Below, one piece after another: positions 41,352 to 49,398 of a DNA stretch of 64,000 bases. Every line of letters starts with the position of its first letter. Position 1 is the stretch's first letter. The notes under the pieces are model-generated. The model saw nothing but the letters and a program-made list of their open reading frames with translations. It was not told the origin of the DNA and ran no database searches. Where the stretch lies: positions 271,754 through 335,753 of the forward strand of contig NZ_BMFD01000003.1 in the NCBI RefSeq assembly GCF_014637795.1, written 5' to 3'. The stretch is from Belliella aquatica. GTDB taxonomy: Bacteria > Bacteroidota > Bacteroidia > Cytophagales > Cyclobacteriaceae. A program made the translations under genes and the position numbers.

Positions 41352-43190
41352 TTGAAAACCGCATTCAAATATTTAAGTCGATATTCTACAACTCCAAAAG
41401 ATGTGGACAGGCTTATTGTTTCTGCATTTCTTGAAATCAATAAATTTAAGCTGAAGAAAAATAAGTTACTCAAGGCTTACTCAATTAATAGCAAAAATAT
41501 GGAGGAGCATTCCTCACTTCTTGAATTTGTGTCAATAATCTATTCAGATATAAAAGTATTTGGATTCGAAGAACTTATAGAGCTTTTTGAATTTGTTATC
41601 TCTCCTGCGGACAGAATTATTAATGGTGCGATTTATACACCTCAAAACATTAGGACTTTTATCGTTTTCGAAGCGTTTAAGAAAATCAATGCCATAGATA
41701 ATTATATTAAAATATCTGATATCGCAATGGGCTGTGGTGGATTTTTATTCAATGCTTCTATTGAATTAAAAAAGAGAACAGGTAAATCTTATTCAGAAAT
41801 ATTTCAAAACCATATCTTCGGGTTAGACATCCAAGAGTATTCAGTTAATCGAACTAAGTTGCTTCTCTCCTTATTGGCGTTGCAATCAGGAGAAGATATA
41901 GAAGAATTTCAGTTCAACTTATTTCAGGGTGATTCCCTAGATTTTGATTGGACTACTGCGATAGCTGACTTCAATGGATTTTCCATTATTCTAGGAAACC
42001 CACCATATGTTTGTGCAAGAAATCTTGACAAAGAAACTAAAGAAAAATTAAAGAATTGGGAGGTTTGTCAATCTGGCAATTCAGACCTCTATATTCCATT
42101 CTTTCAAATTGCAATTGAGAATTTGGCTGAAAATGGCACTCTAGGATTCATCACTATGAATTCATTTTTCAAAAGTTTGAACGGAAGGGCATTAAGAGAC
42201 TATTTTCAAAGAATGGAACTTGCCATTTCAATTATAGACTTTGGCTCTGAGCAGGTTTTTAAATCCAAGAATACTTATACGTGTATTTGTTTCATTGAAA
42301 ACAAGGAACAGCAATTCATTTCGTACACAGAATCAGCAACAAAGAAGCTGGCGGGTAAACTCACTTTTAAGAAAATAAAATACAACATTCTTGATTCTAA
42401 AAAAGGTTGGAATTTAAAGGACAACAAGACCATTTCTAAAATTGAATCAACAGGAATTCCATTTGGTGAACTTTACCAAACGAGACACGGTATTGCAACT
42501 TTAAAAAATGACATTTATATATTTAGACCCATTGACGAAGACGAGAACTTTTTCTATCTACAAAACGGAAGTCTTTACAAGATTGAAAAAGGCATTTGCA
42601 AGGATATTGTAAACTCGAATAAGTTAAGCAGAGAGGTTAGTCTAAATAACCTTAAGGAGAAAGTGATTTTCCCATACGACCAACAAGAAAAACCTAAGCT
42701 ACTTGATGAGAATTTAATGAAGGAAAGTTTTCCTGAAGCATATAAATATCTACAGAACAAAAGAAATATTTTAGGCGAAAGAGACAAAGGTAAGGGTAAC
42801 TATGAAAAATGGTTTGCCTTTGGTCGAACACAATCACTAGAGAAAATTAAAAACAAAATGTTCTTCCCTAAGTACTCAGACAGGACACCAAATTTCATCA
42901 TTAACTCTGATGACGACTTGCTTTTTTACAACGGGCTAGCGGTAGTTGGTAGTTCTGAGACAGAAATGGAAATCATAAAAAAGATAATGGAATCAAGCAT
43001 CTTCTGGTATTACATCAAGACGACAAGTAAGCCCTACTCTTCTGACTATTATTCATTGAATGGAAATTACATTAAGAATTTTGGAGTATGTGAACTGACA
43101 GAAAATGAAAAGAAATTTTTAATTGAAGAGATTGACCAAAATTTATTGAATGAATTTTTTGAAGACAAGTATAAATTAAAAGTAACATAA
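41352..43190 (+). CDS. Eco57I/TaqI-type N6-adenine DNA methyltransferase
   Basis: A 612-residue methyltransferase-specificity protein. Motif X GAIYTPQNI (about 92-100), SAM motif I SDIAMGCGGFL (122-132, a variant of the usual D-P-x-C-G-S-G), and motif IV LGNPPY (214-219) mark the gamma-class N6-adenine fold. The C-terminal half (from about 370: ETRHGIATLKNDIYIFRP, later KYSDRTPNFIINSDDDLLFYNGLAVV) is a TaqI-C-like target-recognition region. No PD-(D/E)XK motif is seen at the N terminus, so cutting must come from the HNH protein. The start is TTG, 3 nt after the HNH stop; the next Met is residue 50. Confidence 0.88.
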   Translation: MKTAFKYLSRYSTTPKDVDRLIVSAFLEINKFKLKKNKLLKAYSINSKNMEEHSSLLEFVSIIYSDIKVFGFEELIELFEFVISPADRIINGAIYTPQNIRTFIVFEAFKKINAIDNYIKISDIAMGCGGFLFNASIELKKRTGKSYSEIFQNHIFGLDIQEYSVNRTKLLLSLLALQSGEDIEEFQFNLFQGDSLDFDWTTAIADFNGFSIILGNPPYVCARNLDKETKEKLKNWEVCQSGNSDLYIPFFQIAIENLAENGTLGFITMNSFFKSLNGRALRDYFQRMELAISIIDFGSEQVFKSKNTYTCICFIENKEQQFISYTESATKKLAGKLTFKKIKYNILDSKKGWNLKDNKTISKIESTGIPFGELYQTRHGIATLKNDIYIFRPIDEDENFFYLQNGSLYKIEKGICKDIVNSNKLSREVSLNNLKEKVIFPYDQQEKPKLLDENLMKESFPEAYKYLQNKRNILGERDKGKGNYEKWFAFGRTQSLEKIKNKMFFPKYSDRTPNFIINSDDDLLFYNGLAVVGSSETEMEIIKKIMESSIFWYYIKTTSKPYSSDYYSLNGNYIKNFGVCELTENEKKFLIEEIDQNLLNEFFEDKYKLKVT

Positions 43191-43341
43191 TCCACGCTTT
43201 TGGTGGCACATTTGCAAAATCGCTAAAGTCAACCCACAAGCTAAAGTTTTGCAAAAGAGACTCCAAGACAACGCACCAAAACAGACACGAAATAACAACG
43301 AAGCAGACGACAGAAAAAGAAGGGCGAAGGCATAACATCAC
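43191..43341. other. right-flank A/C-rich spacer of the island
   Basis: Non-coding, A/C-rich and T-poor on the plus strand, with the inverted pair TTTGCAAAA (about 43211) and TTTTGCAAA (about 43246). The skew is similar to that of the left-flank spacer and unlike the surrounding chromosome. Confidence 0.5.
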
Positions 43342-43440
43342 CTATACGCAAGCAGGGGTTTTTTGCTTCGAAGGACAGGAAGTAGTAAATTTAAAGTCTT
43401 CGTAGGAAATTCAGTGGTTTGAATCCCTGCCTGCGTATAG
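43342..43440. repeat. 16-bp inverted repeat enclosing a structured 67-nt loop
   Basis: CTATACGCAAGCAGGG (43342-43357) and CCCTGCCTGCGTATAG (43425-43440) pair with one mismatch. The loop holds a smaller palindrome TAAATTTA (about 43387) flanked by GAAG/CTTC. The fold could be a recombination site, such as an attC-like hairpin, at the island's right edge, or a structured RNA. No database comparison was possible. Confidence 0.6.
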
Positions 43441-43539
43441 CTGAGAACAGTAAAGCACCATTTACCAAGAATTGAAAATCCTTTGACCTAAGCAGATTTT
43501 TCATCATCAAACCGCTATCCCAGCAATCTGTAAAGTAAT

Positions 43540-43692
43540 CTACATATCCGCTTTCAGATCAGTACCAAACAAAATGGTGTACTTTAAATCATTTGATGCA
43601 CTGATAACTGATCGACTGATACCTGTTAACCATTATCCGCAAGATTATTTGTGATATAATTGCATGCGGGTGTCATTGCGGAGAATCATATA
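43540..43692 (+). repeat. dispersed repeat family, copy 3
   Basis: It contains ACATATCCGCTTTCAG, CATTATCCGCAAG, GTGATATAATTGCATGCG and TGTCATTGCGGAGAATCATAT in order, matching copies at 18.1 and 27.5 kb. It lies between the island spacer and the next lipoprotein gene. Confidence 0.72.
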
Positions 43693-43734
43693 ATTATTAA
43701 TCGTAAATTAGAGTGCGAATAAAAACTATATGTT

Positions 43735-44628
43735 ATGAAAAAATCACTCACTATTCTTTTTTTGATTGCCACCATCAGCTTTTCTTGTTCAAAAGCGCCT
43801 CAGCGTGAAAATATTAATTTTGAGGAATGGGGGAAGTATTGGTTTCAGGGGAAAGCTGAAATCAGCAGTTTTGACTTGGAGCAATATCGATATGGTGAAG
43901 CGAGAGAAGGAGAGGCGGTATTGATATTTGTGACGGAAGATTTTTCCAGAAAGAAGCAAGTGAAGCTAGACTATCCACAGGAAGCCGGAAAAGATAAGAT
44001 TTCTGTGTTGAAGATGAATCAGACGAGAGATTTTGTCACAGGGATCTATCCCTATCATATGATGCTGTCTGCTTTTACCCCGACGAAGGAGAAATCACAA
44101 GGACTGAAATTTACTTCATCTGTTCAGGAGTGGTGTGGGCAGAGTTTCACCCAACTTAATCTGAATGGGCAAGATTCCTATTCAGGAAAGTTATTCTCTT
44201 ATTTTGAAAAGGAAGGAGACCAATCGATCAGCTTGGCAGGCATGGCTGAGGATGATTTATGGAATTTGATTCGAATTTCCCCCAATGAAATCCCTATTGG
44301 AAGTGTCATGATGTTTCCATCTTTATTTTATCAGCGCTTTTCCCATCATGAATTGGCGGCGGAAGAGGCATTTATCCGAGTACAAGATATCAGCAATGAC
44401 CGTAAGCAGTTAGAATTGACTTACAGCTCAGGATCACGTGTATTGAAAATTGATTTCGAGAAAGATTTCCCACACGAAATCATGGCTTGGGAAGAAAGCC
44501 AAACCAAATCCAATGGTCAGAAAGAAGTTACCAAAGCTCGGAGAAAAGCAGTGAAGGTGATTGATTATTGGACGAGAAATGCTGTGGAGGATGAGTTTTT
44601 GAGGGAGGAGTTGAAATTGAAATATTGA
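43735..44628 (+). CDS. conserved Bacteroidota lipoprotein of unknown function
   Basis: A 297-residue lipoprotein (lipobox Cys18 in ISFSCSK). The mature part is beta-rich with a Trp-Cys element (SVQEWCGQSFTQLNL, about 130) and conserved-looking ENINFEEWGKYWFQGKAEI near the start. Related proteins are sometimes labelled as septum-formation inhibitor Maf in databases, but no Maf nucleotide-binding motif is visible here. It stands at the right edge of the accessory region and uses base composition like the chromosome. Confidence 0.65.
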   Translation: MKKSLTILFLIATISFSCSKAPQRENINFEEWGKYWFQGKAEISSFDLEQYRYGEAREGEAVLIFVTEDFSRKKQVKLDYPQEAGKDKISVLKMNQTRDFVTGIYPYHMMLSAFTPTKEKSQGLKFTSSVQEWCGQSFTQLNLNGQDSYSGKLFSYFEKEGDQSISLAGMAEDDLWNLIRISPNEIPIGSVMMFPSLFYQRFSHHELAAEEAFIRVQDISNDRKQLELTYSSGSRVLKIDFEKDFPHEIMAWEESQTKSNGQKEVTKARRKAVKVIDYWTRNAVEDEFLREELKLKY

Positions 44629-44632
44629 TTGG

Positions 44633-44687
44633 TGAGATGTGAGATGCGAGATGCGAGAAGTGAGATGCAAGATGCAAGATACAAGAC
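44633..44687. repeat. GAGATGC/AAGATGC microsatellite-like tract
   Basis: About seven imperfect direct repeats of a 7-bp unit (GAGATGT, GAGATGC, GAGATGC, GAGAAGT, GAGATGC, AAGATGC, AAGATAC) follow directly after the lipoprotein stop codon. Confidence 0.85.
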
Positions 44688-44724
44688 AAAGGAGGAAGAG
44701 GGATGAAGGGTGAAGGTTGATTAC

Positions 44725-44813
44725 AACCCCGAATGGGGTTAAACATTGATTAGCCCCGGGTTGCAACCCGGGGATTAAAATCGACGACAGTGACGACAAC
44801 CCCAACGGGGTTG
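44725..44813. repeat. REP-like cluster of three palindromes
   Basis: Three palindromes in 89 nt: AACCCC-N4-GGGGTT (44725-44740), the perfect 20-bp palindrome CCCCGGGTTGCAACCCGGGG (44754-44773) and CAACCCC-N3-GGGGTTG (44797-44813). They are similar in form to palindromes in the 11.8-12.4 kb region and recall REP elements, though no RAYT transposase gene is in the window. Confidence 0.8.
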
Positions 44814-44924
44814 AATCTCATCATTTAATAGAAAAAAGTATCAACTATTCTCAGGCCTTGACATTATAAAAAATAATCTAGACCAACTGTAAAAATTAAT
44901 TCAAAACACTTTAAAAGCTCCTTT

Positions 44925-46247
44925 TTGAAAAACAGCATACAGTTCTACATGGTCATTTTGATCTATTCAATAGCGCTATTTTTTTTGGGCTACTGCTTAG
45001 ATCGAAGTGACTTTTTCATTCAATTGACGCTTTTCATGCTCTGTTTTGGAGTAAGTTTGATTATCTACATCAATGCTGAAAAATGGGGATTTCCCTTAAA
45101 ATTGGGATTGATGTATGCTTTTTTGTTGAGAATGATTCTGATCATTTCAGAACCGGTTCTTTCAGATGATTTTTATCGCTTTATTTTTGATGGGCAGTTG
45201 ATCAAAAACGGAATCAATCCCTATCTCTATCTTCCACAAGAAGCATTTGAATTGTTAAAAGTTGGTGATTCTGAGTATTGGAATCAGCTTTTGACTCAAA
45301 TGAATTCAAGTGGATATTATTCCGTTTACCCGCCTTTGCATCAGTTGTTTTTCTGGTTGGCAGCATTGGGAGGGGAGCATTTGAGTATAAATATCCTGAT
45401 TCTTCGACTTGCTGTTTTGCTTTTTGAAATCTTGAATTGTCTTTTGTTAATTCAAATCCTAAAACAATGGAATCTCCCAAAGGTCAAAGTCCTCTTATAT
45501 GCTTTCAATCCACTTGTGATTTTGGAGCTAACAGGCAACCTTCATTTTGAAGGAATGGTGCTTTTCGGTTTGTTGGGAATGCTGTACTTCCTAGGCAAAG
45601 TAAATCGAGCTTCAATATTGTGGACTTGGGCAGTGGGGGTGAAGTTAAGTCCTTTGATGCTGGGTCCTATTTTACTGAAGTTTTTTAGTGGAAAGAGTAG
45701 GCTGGTTTTTCTTTTACTTTCTGCGCTCGTGATTGTGCTGTTATTTATCCCATTATTCTTTGAGGGGGCATATTTGAATTTTTGGCAAAGCTTCAGATTG
45801 TATCAAAGTAGTTTTGAGTTCAATGGGTCGATTTACTATTTACTCAGATGGATTTCTGGTTTTTGGTTGGATTATAACCCGATTAGAACCCTTGGCCCAG
45901 TGCTGAGCATGTTGTCTCTCGGTTTGATTTTGTGGCTTAGTTTGGGCGTTAAAAAAGCGAATTTACCTGATTTAGTACAGCGCATCGTGTGGATTTATTT
46001 GATCTACTTACTTTTTCAGACGACTGTTCACCCTTGGTATCTGATCCCTGCGTTTGGACTTGGGATTTTGGTGGGGGACAGAATTTTCTTAGCGTGGACA
46101 GCTTTGGTGTTTTTGTCTTATCATGCTTATATGGGTGTGATAGTCGCAGAGCAGCCTGTGTTTCTGTTGATAGAATATGTCTTATTATTTGTTTTGATAA
46201 TCTGGTCTTTTAAATCCAATTTTGTAAGCAAATTCAAGTCTTCATGA
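44925..46247 (+). CDS. GT-C mannosyltransferase-like multi-pass membrane protein
   Basis: A 440-residue protein with about ten to twelve hydrophobic helices. The first luminal loop carries EPVLSDDFYRFIFDGQLIKNGINPYLY (about 77-103), the acidic pair and NPY element of GT-C polyprenyl-phosphomannose-dependent transferases, and later FQTTVHPWYLIPAFGL. It probably moves a lipid-linked sugar in the envelope. The start is uncertain: TTG at 44925 or ATG at 44949, the latter placing the first helix at the very N terminus. The next gene overlaps by ATGA. Confidence 0.75.
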   Translation: MKNSIQFYMVILIYSIALFFLGYCLDRSDFFIQLTLFMLCFGVSLIIYINAEKWGFPLKLGLMYAFLLRMILIISEPVLSDDFYRFIFDGQLIKNGINPYLYLPQEAFELLKVGDSEYWNQLLTQMNSSGYYSVYPPLHQLFFWLAALGGEHLSINILILRLAVLLFEILNCLLLIQILKQWNLPKVKVLLYAFNPLVILELTGNLHFEGMVLFGLLGMLYFLGKVNRASILWTWAVGVKLSPLMLGPILLKFFSGKSRLVFLLLSALVIVLLFIPLFFEGAYLNFWQSFRLYQSSFEFNGSIYYLLRWISGFWLDYNPIRTLGPVLSMLSLGLILWLSLGVKKANLPDLVQRIVWIYLIYLLFQTTVHPWYLIPAFGLGILVGDRIFLAWTALVFLSYHAYMGVIVAEQPVFLLIEYVLLFVLIIWSFKSNFVSKFKSS

Positions 46248-46957
46248 AAAAGCTCCTTTTCGTATACACCCTTTCTCTTTCTATCTTCTTTTCTTGTTCC
46301 CCATCACCTGAAAAGCAAGCTGAAGAGATCATCGCTTCATCCATTTCCTATCACGATCCCAAATCCAATTGGGGGAATTTGGAGCGTATTGTTGTAGAAA
46401 AGCAGCAGATCAATTATGATGCAGAAGGTCTTGAAACAAGCGAAATCATATTTTCTCAGGAGTTCCGACTCAAACCTTACTTCGAGGCAAAGAGCGCTTG
46501 GGAAAAAGACAGTGTTGCGCACAAGGTGACTTTCGATGGTTTGAAGGTCAGTTACATGATGGGAGAAAATGAAGTGCTGAATGAAGGGTTTCTAAAGAGC
46601 AAAAGAGCTGAAATAGAGTTAGGCTATCAAGATTTGGTCATGCCTATGATCATTTCTTCGCTTTCAAAAAGCTCAGTATATCAAAATAGAACGAACCTTT
46701 CAGACAACAGAGAAGCTGAAATCGTGAAGATGGAGTTGAAAGATGGGCGCATGATAGATCTCTATTTTCTTCCAGAAAATCATCAGCTAATTGCCTACAA
46801 GCAACGCATTAGAAATGAATACGAGGTGGTCAATACAGTGGAAATGCAGGACTATGAAGGAATAAATTTCCCTGCCAAAAAAGAGATTTTCGCCGCAGAC
46901 AGCCTTGGAAATCATCTTTATCTGAAGTCTAAAATCAGTTATAGATTTTTAAATTGA
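46244..46957 (+). CDS. DUF6503-like lipoprotein
   Basis: A 237-residue lipoprotein (lipobox Cys18 in IFFSCSP). The mature start EKQAEEIIASSISYHDPKSNWGNLERI has the layout of the DUF6503 family, as does the beta-rich rest (NTVEMQDYEGINFPAKKEIF). It is coupled to the preceding GT-C gene by a 4-nt ATGA overlap and is followed at 38 nt by a second lipoprotein of the same type, so it is one of a paralogous pair. Confidence 0.72.
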   Translation: MKKLLFVYTLSLSIFFSCSPSPEKQAEEIIASSISYHDPKSNWGNLERIVVEKQQINYDAEGLETSEIIFSQEFRLKPYFEAKSAWEKDSVAHKVTFDGLKVSYMMGENEVLNEGFLKSKRAEIELGYQDLVMPMIISSLSKSSVYQNRTNLSDNREAEIVKMELKDGRMIDLYFLPENHQLIAYKQRIRNEYEVVNTVEMQDYEGINFPAKKEIFAADSLGNHLYLKSKISYRFLN

Positions 46958-46995
46958 TTCCGTATCTTGCCAATTCAGCTTAATACCCCATTCTT

Positions 46996-47724
46996 ATGAA
47001 AAATACTTTCTTATACATTCTGTTTGTTTTTATCCTTATTTCATGCGATCAGCGCAGTGAGGCGGAGAAAATCGTGGATCAATCGATCTTGGCGCATGGT
47101 GGAAGTAAGTTTGAGAGTGCCAAAATCAGCTTTGATTTCAGAAATAGAGCTTATCAAATCTTCAAGTCACCAGCGGCTTTTGAATATATCCGTGCATTTT
47201 CAGATAGTATAGGTGAAGTGAAAGATGTCTTGAATAATGCAGGTTTCACCAGGTTTGTCAATGACGAGAAAGTTGAGGTAGAGGAAAAGAGAGAGAAGGC
47301 TTTTACGAATTCTGTCAATTCTGTAGCCTACTTTGCTTACTTGCCCTATGGCTTAAATGACCCTGCTGTTTTCAAAAATCTTGTGGGCGAAACAGAAATG
47401 GATGGTAACAAGTACCATGTGATCAAAGTAACTTTCTCTGAAGAGGGTGGAGGCGAAGATTTCGATGATGAATTTTTGTATTGGATCAATCAGGAGACCT
47501 TTTTGGTGGATTATTTGGCTTATTCCTACCATACAGATGGTGGAGGAGTTCGCTTCCGCAAAGCAATCAAAAAACATGAAATCGGCGGCCTGATTCTTCA
47601 AGATTACGAAAACTATAAGCCAGCTGATGAAACCGTTCCCGTCGAAGAAATGGAAGCATTGTATAAAGCAGGTAAATTGGAATTACTCTCTGAAATCTTG
47701 TTGGAGAATGTAGTAGTGGAGTAG
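46996..47724 (+). CDS. second DUF6503-family lipoprotein
   Basis: A 242-residue lipoprotein (lipobox Cys17 in LISCDQ). EAEKIVDQSILAHGGSKFESAKISFDFR at the mature start, VSVAYFAYLPYGLNDP-like middle and DFDDEFLYWINQETFLVDYLAYSYHTDGGGVRFRKA near the end match DUF6503. The fold may be related to LolA-like lipid carriers, but that is speculative. It lies 38 nt after its paralogue. Confidence 0.78.
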   Translation: MKNTFLYILFVFILISCDQRSEAEKIVDQSILAHGGSKFESAKISFDFRNRAYQIFKSPAAFEYIRAFSDSIGEVKDVLNNAGFTRFVNDEKVEVEEKREKAFTNSVNSVAYFAYLPYGLNDPAVFKNLVGETEMDGNKYHVIKVTFSEEGGGEDFDDEFLYWINQETFLVDYLAYSYHTDGGGVRFRKAIKKHEIGGLILQDYENYKPADETVPVEEMEALYKAGKLELLSEILLENVVVE

Positions 47725-47765
47725 GGTTTGAACTAAAGCGTCTCTAGCTTTATAAATTAACCCTC

Positions 47766-48323
47766 TTAAAAGTTATTTCTTAAAATCTTGAATGTCAAAT
47801 TTTTACACTCAAACTCCTTCCAGCTATTTACAGGTAATCGGCTTCCAGCTTGCAGGACTTTTTGGATAAAATTGTCACATTCTGATTCCGAGAGTTGGCC
47901 ATTCTCGACTGCCTGACAGAGAAAATCCATGGTGGTGAGATAAGTGATTTGATGCATTTTGCAGTAGTTGGCAATGTCTTTTAGATTGCTACTGGCCAGG
48001 ATATTTTTAGAATAGCGGACCACGGCGAGACAAGCTGATTCCCCATCGCCTTTGAACATCAACTTCTTGATATGTAAATATTCTTTTTTTATTTGAGGGT
48101 CATTTTCAGGGAAGGTAATTAATTCCATTAGATTGAAATTAATCAGATTATCAACTTCGATTTTCTTTCCTGGCATTCGTGAGATTTCTGCATATACTTT
48201 ATCCAACACTTTGATAGGAAAAGGAAAAATCTTTGGTAGCAAGAGAATTTGGCCACCTGAAATGTAATGAGAGATAACATCAGCATCAATTAAAATGATT
48301 TTGTCATTCTTTTTCATCTCCAT
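47766..48323 (-). CDS. PIN-like toxin candidate
   Basis: A 185-residue protein with a PIN-domain pattern: Asp13 and Asp15 in IILIDADVISHY, Glu46 in DKVYAEI and Glu95 in GDGESACLAVV. The usual third-strand Asp position reads SSNLKDI, with Asp116 as the only nearby acid, so catalysis may be altered or lost. PIN proteins are Mg-dependent RNases and frequent toxins. It overlaps the ImmA/IrrE gene by 20 nt in a three-gene XRE / protease / PIN set. Confidence 0.75.
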   Translation of the reverse strand: MEMKKNDKIILIDADVISHYISGGQILLLPKIFPFPIKVLDKVYAEISRMPGKKIEVDNLINFNLMELITFPENDPQIKKEYLHIKKLMFKGDGESACLAVVRYSKNILASSNLKDIANYCKMHQITYLTTMDFLCQAVENGQLSESECDNFIQKVLQAGSRLPVNSWKEFECKNLTFKILRNNF

Positions 48324-49038
48324 TGCTTCTCAAAGTTGAAAAATCTAATCCTATATCTTCTAAAAGTCCATAATAGTGAGTTTCAGAAATCTTATCTTGT
48401 TCGAATAATTTCCTTGCAAGATTTCCATAATCACCAATTACTTCACTCAGTTCATTTTTTTCATAAAGTTTCTGTGAATATCCATGATTCATGGCACTTG
48501 CTCTGACATTTTCCTTATACTCCTCTTTTTGATTTTTGTCTATCAATTTGAGATCGAACAAGCGATTGAGTAGAGCCCTTCGGGAGCAAGAAAAGTACTG
48601 CTCTATTCTGAGTACTGTTGCTAGAGTTACCTTAGTTTTCCTCAGCTCTGTATCGGGAACCAAAGCAAGAATTCCTTCTTCAGGGATTAAAAATTTGGAT
48701 GCAAAAATATCTGCATTATACTCCTCTTTATCTTTTTTATCAAACAAACCCACTTGGCAAACTTGATAATCAAATCCTTCTTGGATAAACAGATGATAGA
48801 GCTCATGACAAATTGTGAAATGTTGATGCCCGAGCGTTCTTGATGTATTGATGAGCATAAACCGATTGGAATCACTCGATTTGATGGCTATCCCCGACAA
48901 CTCCATATCCAGAGGTCTGAAGACTGCAAGTACTCCTAATTTATGAAGCAAACTTTTTAAATGAATGCTTTCAGTATTGCTATATCCAAGCTTAGCGCGA
49001 AAATTAGCAGCATATTTTTCAAGAACGAGTTGGCTCAT
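48304..49038 (-). CDS. ImmA/IrrE-family metallopeptidase
   Basis: A 244-residue zinc protease of COG2856. The HEXXH site is FTICHELYH (His78, Glu79, His82), and EEYNADIFASKFLIPE downstream supplies the third ligand region. ImmA/IrrE proteins cleave XRE-type repressors in mobile elements and stress responses. The adjacent XRE gene (20-nt overlap) is the obvious partner, and the PIN-like gene on the other side is the likely effector. Confidence 0.88.
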   Translation of the reverse strand: MSQLVLEKYAANFRAKLGYSNTESIHLKSLLHKLGVLAVFRPLDMELSGIAIKSSDSNRFMLINTSRTLGHQHFTICHELYHLFIQEGFDYQVCQVGLFDKKDKEEYNADIFASKFLIPEEGILALVPDTELRKTKVTLATVLRIEQYFSCSRRALLNRLFDLKLIDKNQKEEYKENVRASAMNHGYSQKLYEKNELSEVIGDYGNLARKLFEQDKISETHYYGLLEDIGLDFSTLRSNGDEKE

Positions 49039-49375
49039 GCGCTAATAAGGATTTCATACTAAGATAATTTCTAACAATTTTCTTGAATTTTGCTATTTGC
49101 TCCAAATCAGTAGGCTTGATGTTATCAGCTCTAAAAGCCAAAGCCAAGTTAATACTGCTGAGCTTGAAGTCTTCCTCGTAAAAATCATATTCATCTACGC
49201 CATATAAGTTGGCCATTTTGCTGAGGATTTTAGTCGGTGCAGTTCGATTGCCATTTTCATAGTAACTCACTTCTTCTCTATTGATTTGAAGATAAGCAGC
49301 AACCTGCTCCTGCGTAAAACCCAATTTTTGGCGAAGAGCTAGTAAATTTTTCCCGATGATTTGATCCTGATTCAT
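49019..49375 (-). CDS. XRE-family regulator of the ImmA/IrrE-PIN set
   Basis: A 118-residue protein with an N-terminal helix-turn-helix (IGKNLLALRQKLGFTQEQVAAYLQINREEVSYYENGNRTAP, about 7-47) and a helical C-terminal part that may be the protease contact. It is first in the operon and starts 24 nt from a dyad-flanked promoter region. It most likely represses its own operon and is removed by the neighbouring protease. Confidence 0.87.
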   Translation of the reverse strand: MNQDQIIGKNLLALRQKLGFTQEQVAAYLQINREEVSYYENGNRTAPTKILSKMANLYGVDEYDFYEEDFKLSSINLALAFRADNIKPTDLEQIAKFKKIVRNYLSMKSLLAHEPTRS

Positions 49376-49398
49376 TTTGTTTCCTGTTTAAAAAAATA

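Noticed and set aside
43416-43440. A T-arm-like GGTTTGAATCC suggesting a tRNA or tmRNA
   Set aside because: The arms flanking the loop pair poorly as a T stem, the outer stem is 16 bp long instead of 7, and no anticodon arm or CCA end fits. Better described as a hairpin element.
43735-44628. Maf-type septum-formation inhibitor
   Set aside because: It is a lipoprotein and shows no Maf nucleotide-pyrophosphatase motif.
44434-44805. A minus-strand frame of about 120 codons over the REP cluster
   Set aside because: It reads through the lipoprotein gene end, the 7-bp repeats and palindromes; the amino-acid pattern is low-complexity and repeat-derived.
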